This document shows, piece by piece, positions 18,607 to 25,354 of a stretch of DNA of 64,000 nucleotides (its first letter is position 1; each line of letters opens with the position of its first letter). Under the pieces are notes generated by a model that was not told the origin of the DNA, did not search any database, and worked only from the letters and a program-made list of their open reading frames with translations. Origin of the DNA: Rubrivivax sp. (GTDB taxonomy: Bacteria > Pseudomonadota > Gammaproteobacteria > Burkholderiales > Burkholderiaceae_C); assembly GCA_016789865.1 (NCBI GenBank), contig JAEUPC010000241.1, positions 1-64,000 on the forward strand, in the 5' to 3' direction. The translations under genes were made by a program, and so were the position numbers.

Positions 18607-18624
18607 CGGCGCCCGAAGGCGCCG
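18607..18624 (-). terminator. UUCG-loop hairpin between export and chain-length genes
   Basis: On the minus strand a 7-bp perfect stem (CGGCGCC/GGCGCCG) closes a TTCG tetraloop, just after the export lipoprotein stop. No T-run follows, so it is more likely a partial terminator or mRNA-stability element that sets stoichiometry between the two genes than a full stop. Confidence 0.4.
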
Positions 18625-18634
18625 CGCCGGGTAC

Positions 18635-19282
18635 TCAGAAGAAGCTCTGCGGGATGATCAGGATGTCGCCCGGCCTCATCTCCACGTTGGCCGTCACGTC
18701 GCCACGACGCACGAGGTCCTTCAGACGCACCGAGTACTGCTTGTTCCCCTCGGAGCTGCGCACGATGGTGGCGCCATTCCCATCGGCGAAATCGGTCAGG
18801 CCGCCGACCGCGATCATCACGTCGAGCACGGTCATCTTCTGCCGGTAGGCCAGGAACTGCGGTCGCGTGGCCTCGCCGACCACCCGGATCTGCTCGGCGA
18901 ACGGGCCGACGAACGCCGTGACGATGACCGTCACCACCGGGTCCCGCACGAACTTGGCCAGTTGCTTCTCGATGTCGCGAGCGACGGTGGTCGACGTCTT
19001 GCCCTGGGCCACCAGTTCGTCGACCAGCGGCGCGGAGATCTTGCCGTCGGGCCGCACCGGCACCGACAGCGACAGCTCGGGGTTGCGCCAGACAATGATG
19101 TTCAGCGTGTCGCCCGCGCCGATGACGTAGCTGTAGTCGGCAGCCGCGGCCACCGCCGGCGCAGCGGGGTGACCGCCTAGGCTGCCGCAGGCCGACATCA
19201 GCACCGCCGCGGTCGCCGCGGCCATGCCGCGCAACAGCGAACGGGCGCGATGCGCCATCGTGGGGTGATCATGCTTGGTCAA
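18635..19282 (-). CDS. XrtA/PEP-CTERM polysaccharide export lipoprotein (Wza/EpsE-like)
   Basis: 215-residue outer-membrane polysaccharide export protein (TIGR03027-like). It has a lipoprotein signal with lipobox LMSAC (Cys32), a Poly_export domain (DYSYVIGAGDTLNIIVWRN) and an SLBB segment (IRVVGEATRPQFLAY). I choose the TTG at 19282 because a perfect AGGAGG lies 5 bases upstream (19288-19293); the ATG at 19258 has no ribosome site. As the first gene of the minus-strand operon it would form the exit channel that the chain-length protein docks to. Confidence 0.93.
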   Translation of the reverse strand: MTKHDHPTMAHRARSLLRGMAAATAAVLMSACGSLGGHPAAPAVAAAADYSYVIGAGDTLNIIVWRNPELSLSVPVRPDGKISAPLVDELVAQGKTSTTVARDIEKQLAKFVRDPVVTVIVTAFVGPFAEQIRVVGEATRPQFLAYRQKMTVLDVMIAVGGLTDFADGNGATIVRSSEGNKQYSVRLKDLVRRGDVTANVEMRPGDILIIPQSFF

Positions 19283-19287
19283 GGCAA

Positions 19288-19293
19288 CCTCCT
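19288..19293 (-). promoter_or_regulatory. AGGAGG ribosome site deciding a TTG start
   Basis: Perfect anti-16S match on the minus strand, spaced 5 bases from TTG at 19282-19280. The nearest in-frame ATG is 24 bases further in and lacks such a site, so this element fixes the start of the export gene. Confidence 0.8.
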
Positions 19294-19418
19294 CAGGCCG
19301 AAGACATCTGTGCTGGCGATCGCGCGACGCGCACGCCGCGGCATCAGGCGCACGCCGGTCGCCCCGGAACCCCGAGCGCAGACACCGCATCCACACATCC
19401 ATTGTGCGGTGCGGCGCG

Positions 19419-19447
19419 ACCTTACTCTGATGATGTCATGGGGACAA
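19419..19447 (-). promoter_or_regulatory. Candidate sigma-70 promoter of the EPS operon
   Basis: On the minus strand TTGTCC (19447-19442) and TAAGGT (19424-19419) are separated by 17 bases, about 137 bases before the first operon gene. Four of six and three of six consensus bases match. It is the best candidate I find in the 304-base gap 19283-19586, which otherwise shows only the upstream gene's terminator and no small gene. Confidence 0.35.
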
Positions 19448-19542
19448 CCCGCCCCGCCCGGCGGCATGCCGGGGCCCGGAGGGTGCGGCGCGCAGATTTC
19501 ACGCGCCCCTTTCTCGCTGACGAGTACAGCGTGACAAAAGGC

Positions 19543-19564
19543 AAGGGCGGCCGCAGCCGCCCTT
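19543..19564 (-). terminator. Rho-independent-type terminator of the PEP-CTERM gene
   Basis: An 8-bp perfect GC-rich stem (AAGGGCGG/CCGCCCTT) with a 6-base loop lies 22 bases after the PEP-CTERM stop; on the minus strand it is followed by GCCTTTTG, a short T-run. It separates this gene from the EPS operon. Confidence 0.7.
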
Positions 19565-19586
19565 GAAGTCACAACGCGAGCGGGCC

Positions 19587-20258
19587 TCAGCCCTTGCGGC
19601 GCCGGGTGGTGCCGGCCACGCCCAGCAGGCCGAGGCCCAGCAGGCCGAGGCTGGCCGGCTCCGGGATCATGCTCAGGTCGAGGCTAGACTGCACGTTGCC
19701 CCAGCGCGAGTAGTTGGAGTGGTCGAACAGCGCCACCAGGGTGGCCGAGTAGGTGCCGGCCAGAGCCACCGATTGCGAGCCGCCCGGGCTGTTGAAGCCG
19801 TTGTGGCTGAAGATCAGGCTGTCCTCGCCGAAGGCGGCGTTGCTGTCGTCCACGTAGCCCGCCCAAGACGCCGTGACGCCCATGCCGCTGCCGTTGGAAC
19901 TGCCGCCGCCGAACGCCGCGAAGCGCATCGAGTCACCGCCGGAGACCAGGTCGGTCTGCGTCACCTTGATCGTCAGCTGGCCGTCTGTGCGATCGCCGTA
20001 CGCGATGGCGCTCAGGTGCATGTCGAACGGGTCGATGTTCGCCGACCCGGTTCCGATGGCCAGCGACCAGCCGTAGAAGGAACCGGCATACGACACGATG
20101 CCCGCGTCGGTGGCGTCGTCCATGCCGCTGCCGTCGGCCACGGTCAGCGTGTGCGTTCCATCGCTGATCTGGATCAACAGCGCCGCCTGCGCTGCCATCG
20201 GCAGCAGGGTCATCGCAGCGGCAGCGGCGATCGGGGCGAGCAGCTTGTTCAACTTCAC
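19587..20258 (-). CDS. PEP-CTERM sorting domain protein
   Basis: 223-residue exported protein ending in IPEPASLGLLGLGLLGVAG followed by TTRRRKG: a Pro-Glu-Pro motif, a hydrophobic helix and a basic tail, the sorting signal cut by exosortase. The N-terminus (LLAPIAAAAAMTLLPMAAQA) is a Sec signal peptide. The middle is Gly/Ser-rich with no recognised enzyme domain; probably a surface or matrix protein. Start taken as GTG at 20258, preceded by GGAGAAA; an ATG 36 bases upstream is possible. It is preceded by a strong sigma-54 site and followed by its own terminator, so it is a monocistronic regulated unit. Confidence 0.9.
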   Translation of the reverse strand: MKLNKLLAPIAAAAAMTLLPMAAQAALLIQISDGTHTLTVADGSGMDDATDAGIVSYAGSFYGWSLAIGTGSANIDPFDMHLSAIAYGDRTDGQLTIKVTQTDLVSGGDSMRFAAFGGGSSNGSGMGVTASWAGYVDDSNAAFGEDSLIFSHNGFNSPGGSQSVALAGTYSATLVALFDHSNYSRWGNVQSSLDLSMIPEPASLGLLGLGLLGVAGTTRRRKG

Positions 20259-20305
20259 GGCGTTTCTCCAGGTCAGGGCTTGCGGGAATTGCATGCCGGG
20301 ACATT

Positions 20306-20321
20306 AGCAACCGCGATGCCA
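20306..20321 (-). promoter_or_regulatory. Sigma-54 (RpoN) promoter of the PEP-CTERM gene
   Basis: On the minus strand TGGCAT-CGCGG-TTGCT, that is GG and GC separated by exactly 10 bases, matches the -24/-12 consensus TGGCAC-N5-TTGCW at all but one base. The -12 element lies 48 bases before the GTG. The same locus encodes PrsR, a sigma-54 activator with an intact GAFTGA loop, supporting this reading. Confidence 0.72.
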
Positions 20322-20517
20322 GCCTTTGGGAACAAGCACTTGCGAGAGACGCGTGAACAAATTGCAACCGACCTGTCAGCGCGATCGACAGCGACATACA
20401 TCACGGCGCAGTGGCGCACCCACGAACGCGGGGTCGGGCCGCAGCGCGCCTGCCAAGACCCCCCTCCTACAATTCGCTCACGCCCGCACTCATGCATCCG
20501 CCCGGAGCACCGCCATC

Positions 20518-21135
20518 ATGAACAGCCAGACGACACCGGCCACCCCGCCTGAAGGCCCGACCGGCCGTCGGCGTTTCCAGCTCGATCGACGCGCATTGCT
20601 TCGGGCTGGCGCCGGTGCCTCGCCGGTGCTTCTGACGCTGGCCAGCAACCCGGTCGCGGCGGCCAACACCTGCGTGGTGGCCTCTTCGTTCGTCTCGGTG
20701 GCCACGTTCAAGAGCCGCAATCCGACGGTCAGCTCGATCAACTGCGCGACCCGCCGAGTCGAGGAGTGGCGCAACGCCTGCATCGCCAACGCCTCGCTCG
20801 CTTGCGTGGCTCCGGCGGTCAAGGACGTGTTCGGGCCGACTCCGTCGACTTACAACACGCGCACGATGCGCAGCCTGCTTTGCGACTCGGGCGGCATCCA
20901 GACGAACTCGGAACTTGGCGTGCTGCAGCACCTCATCGCGCTGCACCTGAGCATCACGCAGGGCTTCATGCGCATGCCTTCGGGCAACGTCAGCCAAGCC
21001 TACCTGAGCGGCGTGTGGCTCAATTTCAAGGCCAACGGGAACCAGTTCAAGGTCCCCTCGACCACCATTGTGTGGAGCTCGCAGCAGCTCGTGACCTGGC
21101 TGCGCTACCAGCTGAACTACTCGATGGCGATCTGA
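20518..21135 (+). CDS. Exported protein of unknown function with Tat-like signal
   Basis: 205-residue protein. The N-terminus (TGRRRFQLDRRALLRAGAGA then SPVLLTLASNPVAAA) has paired arginines before a moderately hydrophobic stretch and an A-x-A cleavage site, like a twin-arginine signal. The mature part has five cysteines and no domain I recognise. It is the first gene of a plus-strand group with the PqqD-like, HprK-related and nucleotidyltransferase genes (43 bases to the next), so it may be the protein those enzymes act on or assist; that is inference. ATG at 20518 has GGAG 10 bases upstream. Confidence 0.75.
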   Translation: MNSQTTPATPPEGPTGRRRFQLDRRALLRAGAGASPVLLTLASNPVAAANTCVVASSFVSVATFKSRNPTVSSINCATRRVEEWRNACIANASLACVAPAVKDVFGPTPSTYNTRTMRSLLCDSGGIQTNSELGVLQHLIALHLSITQGFMRMPSGNVSQAYLSGVWLNFKANGNQFKVPSTTIVWSSQQLVTWLRYQLNYSMAI

Positions 21136-21178
21136 CGGGCGACGCGGGCGGCCGAGGCCCGCCCGCACACGCGCCGGC

Positions 21179-21499
21179 ATGTTCATTTCGACCAGGTACG
21201 CGGCGCCACCGGCGCTGGGGGTGCGCCACTGGGAAGGCGAAGACGCGGCGGTCGTCCGCGACCCGAACACCGGCGCCACGCATCTCATTGCGCACGAGGC
21301 GCTGGCGGTCCTCGAAGCCGTCATGGCGCATGCGCGCGGAGCCGGCCTGCGCGAGATTGCGCACGACATGGGGTCCGAGTCACCCGACGACACCGAGTTC
21401 GAGGTAGGTGTTCAACGCATCATCGACGGTTTGCTGCAAGCCGGTCTGCTGCACCGAGTCGATGTCCAAGGCGTTGCTGGCCGAGAGGCCCGCCCATGA
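21179..21499 (+). CDS. HPr-rel-A system PqqD family protein
   Basis: 106-residue PqqD-like protein (TIGR04353-like). PqqD folds are RiPP recognition elements that bind leader peptides. The core here is VRDPNTGATHLIAHEALAVL followed by a helix ending VQRIIDGLLQAGLLH, with the usual short length. It overlaps the kinase gene by 38 bases in another frame, indicating tight coupling. The biological substrate of the HPr-rel-A system is not known to me. Confidence 0.8.
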   Translation: MFISTRYAAPPALGVRHWEGEDAAVVRDPNTGATHLIAHEALAVLEAVMAHARGAGLREIAHDMGSESPDDTEFEVGVQRIIDGLLQAGLLHRVDVQGVAGREARP

Positions 21500-22400
21500 G
21501 GTTCGAACCGCGCTGAGGTGCTTCGGTGCCGGCGGCGGCCTGCGCTTGCGCATGGGGCCGTACGTCGCGCGGATCGGCTCGCCGTTGCCGGAGGTGGCCG
21601 ATGCGGTGATCGAGCTGTATCGGCACCACGAGATCGTTGAAGACGCCGGTTTTGTCGACTTCGACGTCGCGGTGCGGCGGCCCCGCTCTCTGCGGGCACT
21701 CTGGCGACCCCAGGTGGTGTTCGAACTCGACGGCGAGGAACCCTTCAACCCACTGCCTGGCGACCAGGGGTTTCCGCTGCTGGAGTGGGGGCTCAACTGG
21801 TGCGTGTACGGGCACTGTCACCAGCACTTGACGCTGCATGCCGCGGTCCTGGAACGCGGGGGCCGGGCATTGCTGCTGCCGGCGCCTTCGGGGTCCGGCA
21901 AGAGCACCTTGTGTGCCGCCTTGGCGTTTCGAGGGTGGCGGCTGTTGTCCGACGAGCTTGCACTCATCGACCCGGCGGCCGGTGAGCTGCTGCCGCTGCC
22001 TCGCCCGGTCAGCCTCAAGAACGCCTCGATCGAGGTCATCCGGCGCTTTGCACCGCAGGTCCGGTTCGGCTCCATGGTGGAAGAGACCGCCAAGGGCGTT
22101 GTCGCCCATTTCGCCCCGGCCGAAGCCGCCGTGCGCGCCGGCGGCAGGCGCGCCACGCCCGGCTGGGTGGTGTTCCCGCGCTACGCCGCCGGCGCCCCCG
22201 CGCGCCTGCAGCGGCTGGAGCGCGCCCGCGCGTTCGTGCAGCTGGTCGAAAACGCCTTCAACTACGACGTCTATGGCGCGGCCGGCTTCGACCTGCTGGG
22301 CTCGGTGGTCGACCGCAGCGACTGCTACACGTTCGAGTACAGCAGCCTCGACGAGGCGATCCAGGTCTTCGAGCGCCTTGCGGGGGGCCCGCGTGGCTGA
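21462..22400 (+). CDS. HprK-related kinase A
   Basis: 312-residue P-loop protein related to the C-terminal kinase domain of HPr kinase/phosphorylase (TIGR04352-like). The HAAVLERGGRALLLPAPSGSG stretch, in two blocks, contains the Walker A APSGSGKST, followed by GWRLLSDELALID, the HprK-like metal/phosphate site. No HPr-binding N-domain is seen. Start chosen as ATG at 21462; an earlier ATG at 21408 would add 18 Cys-rich residues unlike the family. Presumed to phosphorylate a protein partner; candidates are the upstream exported protein or the nucleotidyltransferase. Confidence 0.85.
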   Translation: MSKALLAERPAHEVRTALRCFGAGGGLRLRMGPYVARIGSPLPEVADAVIELYRHHEIVEDAGFVDFDVAVRRPRSLRALWRPQVVFELDGEEPFNPLPGDQGFPLLEWGLNWCVYGHCHQHLTLHAAVLERGGRALLLPAPSGSGKSTLCAALAFRGWRLLSDELALIDPAAGELLPLPRPVSLKNASIEVIRRFAPQVRFGSMVEETAKGVVAHFAPAEAAVRAGGRRATPGWVVFPRYAAGAPARLQRLERARAFVQLVENAFNYDVYGAAGFDLLGSVVDRSDCYTFEYSSLDEAIQVFERLAGGPRG

Positions 22401-23520
22401 CCGCGACGACCTCGTGATCGAGGCGTTGACGCGCGATGCCGGGCACTTCCGCCGGTGGCAGGCGCCGCACTGGTCGCGGCTGCTTCAGCAGGCGCGCGGC
22501 ACCGGGTTGCTCGGCAGGGTGGGCGAACGGCTGCGCCGGCTCTGGCAGGCCGAGGACATCGCGCCACTCTGGCCCGAGGCGCTGGCGGCCCACGTGGCCT
22601 CGGCGAATCGCGTCATCGCCGCACAACGCGCCGAAGTGCAACGCGAACTCGAGCTGGTCGCACGCGCCCTGGAGGACCTGGGCGCCCCGGTGATCGCCCT
22701 CAAGGGCGCGGCCTATCTCGCGGCGGCGCTGCCGCCGGCGCAGGCACGCGTCTTCTCCGACGTCGACATCCTGGTGCCCAAGCACGCGCTGGCCGAGGCC
22801 GAGTCGCGCCTGATGCTGCACGGCTGGCTCGGCAGCCACCACAACGCCTACGACCAGCGCTATTACCGCGAGTGGATGCATGAACTGCCACCGATGCAGC
22901 ATGCGCGCCGCGGCACCACGCTGGACGTGCACCACAACATCCTGCCCGAAACGGCGCGCCTGAAGCCGCAGGGGCACCTGCTCGTCTGCGCCGCGGTGCC
23001 GGCGCCGGCGCATCCGGGCTGGCACGTGTTGTCGCCCCCGGACATGGTCTTGCACAGCATGACCCATCTGTTCATGAACGAGGAGACGAGCCACGCGTTG
23101 CGCGACCTGTCGGACCTCGACCTGTTGCTGCGCCATTTCGGCACCGAGGATTCCTTCTGGGCCACCCTGCTCGAGCGCGCCGGTGCGCTCGATCTGCGAA
23201 GGCCGCTGTTCTACGGGTTGACGCAGACCGCGCGCGTGCTGGGCACACCGGTTCCGCCCCACGTTGCCGCCCGCGCTCGCGCCGGCGGCCCTGCGCTGCC
23301 GCTGCGCCCCATCATGCAGGGCCTGTGGCGCCGCGTGCTTCGCAGTGCCCACCCCAGCGCTCAGCTCCCGGGAGCAACCGCCGCGCGCTTCGCGCTGTAC
23401 GTGCGCGGGCATTGGCTGCGCATGCCCCCTGGGTTGCTCGCGCGACACCTCACGATCAAGGCGCTGCGGCTGCACCAGCGCCAGCCCGGCGGCCAGGCCA
23501 GTCCCCCGACGAACGGATGA
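22393..23520 (+). CDS. Nucleotidyltransferase family protein of the HPr-rel-A set
   Basis: 375-residue member of the nucleotidyltransferase family PF14907. The signature KGAAYLAAALPPAQARVFSD then VDILVP gives the G-x-(D)-x-D metal motif typical of NTases, with HHNILPE downstream. The GTG at 22393 overlaps the kinase stop by 8 bases. The same family occurs next to HprK-related kinases and PqqD proteins in PEP-CTERM-containing genomes; it may transfer a nucleotide onto a protein or small molecule, but its reaction is unknown. Confidence 0.82.
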   Translation: MADRDDLVIEALTRDAGHFRRWQAPHWSRLLQQARGTGLLGRVGERLRRLWQAEDIAPLWPEALAAHVASANRVIAAQRAEVQRELELVARALEDLGAPVIALKGAAYLAAALPPAQARVFSDVDILVPKHALAEAESRLMLHGWLGSHHNAYDQRYYREWMHELPPMQHARRGTTLDVHHNILPETARLKPQGHLLVCAAVPAPAHPGWHVLSPPDMVLHSMTHLFMNEETSHALRDLSDLDLLLRHFGTEDSFWATLLERAGALDLRRPLFYGLTQTARVLGTPVPPHVAARARAGGPALPLRPIMQGLWRRVLRSAHPSAQLPGATAARFALYVRGHWLRMPPGLLARHLTIKALRLHQRQPGGQASPPTNG

Positions 23521-23634
23521 GCGGGCCGGGCGCTGTTACATCGGCGCCGTCCGTTCCGCACGACGGCAGGCAAACCCTTCGTGCAGCAAGTCACCGAAGC
23601 ACAGGCGGCAGGCGAACTCCCCTTATCGCGGGGG

Positions 23635-23664
23635 TTGCTGCCTCGGCGGGCGACTTCTTAAATT
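23635..23664 (+). promoter_or_regulatory. Weak candidate promoter before the initiating sugar transferase
   Basis: TTGCTG and TAAATT are 18 bases apart in the 261-base gap 23521-23781. The match to consensus is only moderate. Just upstream, a stem-loop (GGCAG 23607-23611 with CTGCC 23638-23642, inner CCCC/GGGG) could end transcription of the preceding genes. No sigma-54 site is visible here. Confidence 0.25.
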
Positions 23665-23781
23665 GCCCGCACCGGTACCTCTGTCGCACCCGGTCACAGG
23701 GACCACATCTCCACACCATGGGTCGGGCGGTGGTCGAACAAGTCTCCGGTTCTCGCCGCTCCAGCCGATAAGCCCGTCTTC

Positions 23782-25164
23782 ATGATCAGGATCTTCAACC
23801 ACTACGTGCACAGAGCCTCGCTGCGCAGCATGTCCTTCGACTTGGCTGTGGCGCTGATGCTGGCCCTGGGTGCAGTGACCTACCAGATCGGCGGGCTGGA
23901 TCAGGCGGTGCCCTTGGCCGGCGGGCAGTTGGTTTCCTTCGCGGCGGCGCTGTTCGTGATCAACACCGCTTCGGGCCTTTACGAGCCCCAGAACTCGCTG
24001 TCACTGTCGCGCTCCTGCGCACGCGCGGTGTTCGTGCTGCTCGTCGTGCTGCCCGTGGCGTATGCCATCTTCGGCCTGCTCCCGTCGGCATTCAGCAGCC
24101 GCGAAGCGGTTCAGTTCTCGGTCATGGCCGGCGTTTCTGCCCTGGTGCTGCGCCGCGTCTATGTGTCGCAGCGTTCGGCGGTGCCGCGCGGGCGTACCCG
24201 TATCCTCATCTTCGGCGCCGGTCCGGCCGCCCTGGTGGTCGGCAACACGCTGCGCTCGGCCGACCCGAACGCCGTCATCGTGGGATACATGCCGGGCCCC
24301 AACGAGAGCGAGGCCGCGGTGCCGGCCTCCGAGTTGCTCACCAGCCGCGGCTCGCTGACCGAGACAGCTGTCAGCCTGGGCGTGGACGAAATCGTGGTCG
24401 CGCTGACCGAGCGCCGCGCCGGCAGCATGCCGCTGCGTCAGTTGCTCGACTGCAAGCTGGCCGGCGTGAAGGTCTACGACCTCAACACCCACTTCGAGAA
24501 GACGCTGGGTCAGATCCGCGTCGACTACCTGAACGCCAGCTGGCTGATCTTCGGCGACGGCTTCAACCAGGGCGCGCTGCGCACCTTCATCAAGCGTGTC
24601 TTCGACATCGTGTGCGCGACGCTATTGTTCATCGCCGCCGCGCCGGTGATGGCCATCACCGCCCTGCTGATCAAGCTGGAGAGCGTCGGGCCGGTGTTCT
24701 ATCGCCAGGAACGCGTCGGCCTCAACGGCCGCACGTTCCAGGTCATCAAGTTCCGCAGCATGCGCACCGACGCCGAGAAGGACGGCAAGCCGCGCTGGGC
24801 CGCCGCCAACGACGACCGCATCACCCGCGTCGGCCACATCATCCGCCGCCTGCGCATCGACGAGCTGCCGCAGATCTTCAACGTGCTCAAGGGTGACATG
24901 AGCCTGGTCGGCCCGCGCCCCGAGCGGCCCTACTTCGTCGAGCAGCTGACGCAGAAGATCCCCTTCTACGCCGTGCGCCACAGCGTCAAGCCCGGCGTCA
25001 CCGGTTGGGCCCAGGTGCGCTACGCCTACGGCGCCACGGTCGAGGACTCGCAGGAGAAGCTGCAGTTCGACCTGTACTACGTCAAGAACCACACCCTGTT
25101 CCTCGACTTCGTCGTCCTGCTCGAGACGGTGGGCGTGGTACTGACCGGCAAGGGCGCGCGCTGA
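23782..25164 (+). CDS. XrtA/PEP-CTERM-associated initiating sugar transferase (EpsB type)
   Basis: 460-residue polyisoprenyl-phosphate hexose-1-phosphate transferase (TIGR03013-like) that starts repeat-unit assembly by moving a sugar phosphate onto undecaprenyl phosphate. N-terminal membrane helices (about 15-130), a Rossmann-like CoA-binding domain (RILIFGAGPAALVVG), then the catalytic bacterial sugar transferase domain (about 270-460) with FKRVFDIV-like entry, KFRSMRTDAE, RIDELPQIFNVLKGDMSLVG and PRPERPYF. It is the enzyme on which the glycosyltransferases of the minus-strand operon would build. Confidence 0.95.
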   Translation: MIRIFNHYVHRASLRSMSFDLAVALMLALGAVTYQIGGLDQAVPLAGGQLVSFAAALFVINTASGLYEPQNSLSLSRSCARAVFVLLVVLPVAYAIFGLLPSAFSSREAVQFSVMAGVSALVLRRVYVSQRSAVPRGRTRILIFGAGPAALVVGNTLRSADPNAVIVGYMPGPNESEAAVPASELLTSRGSLTETAVSLGVDEIVVALTERRAGSMPLRQLLDCKLAGVKVYDLNTHFEKTLGQIRVDYLNASWLIFGDGFNQGALRTFIKRVFDIVCATLLFIAAAPVMAITALLIKLESVGPVFYRQERVGLNGRTFQVIKFRSMRTDAEKDGKPRWAAANDDRITRVGHIIRRLRIDELPQIFNVLKGDMSLVGPRPERPYFVEQLTQKIPFYAVRHSVKPGVTGWAQVRYAYGATVEDSQEKLQFDLYYVKNHTLFLDFVVLLETVGVVLTGKGAR

Positions 25165-25354
25165 CGGCCCTGCCCGGCACTCGCGGCCAGCGCCGCGGCA
25201 GCAGACCAGCCGACCGGCACCCCGCATCAATGGTGTGAACTCGGCCGCATCCGGGCCGGCGGCGGCATGCGCCCAGTCGATCGAACCGGGCCGCGCCAAA
25301 CACAATCGCGGCCCCGCCCGGTTCCCCCCGGGCCCCTGACCTGAGCCTGCCGCG

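Noticed and set aside
15566..19180. A 1,200-codon open frame on the plus strand
   Set aside because: Runs opposite to the chain-length, kinase and beta-barrel genes and has the low-information composition of antisense high-GC frames.
23596..23640. Sigma-54 promoter before the initiating sugar transferase
   Set aside because: TTGCT is present, but the hexamer 5 bases upstream does not match TGGCAC, and no other GG-N10-GC with flanking consensus is seen in the gap.
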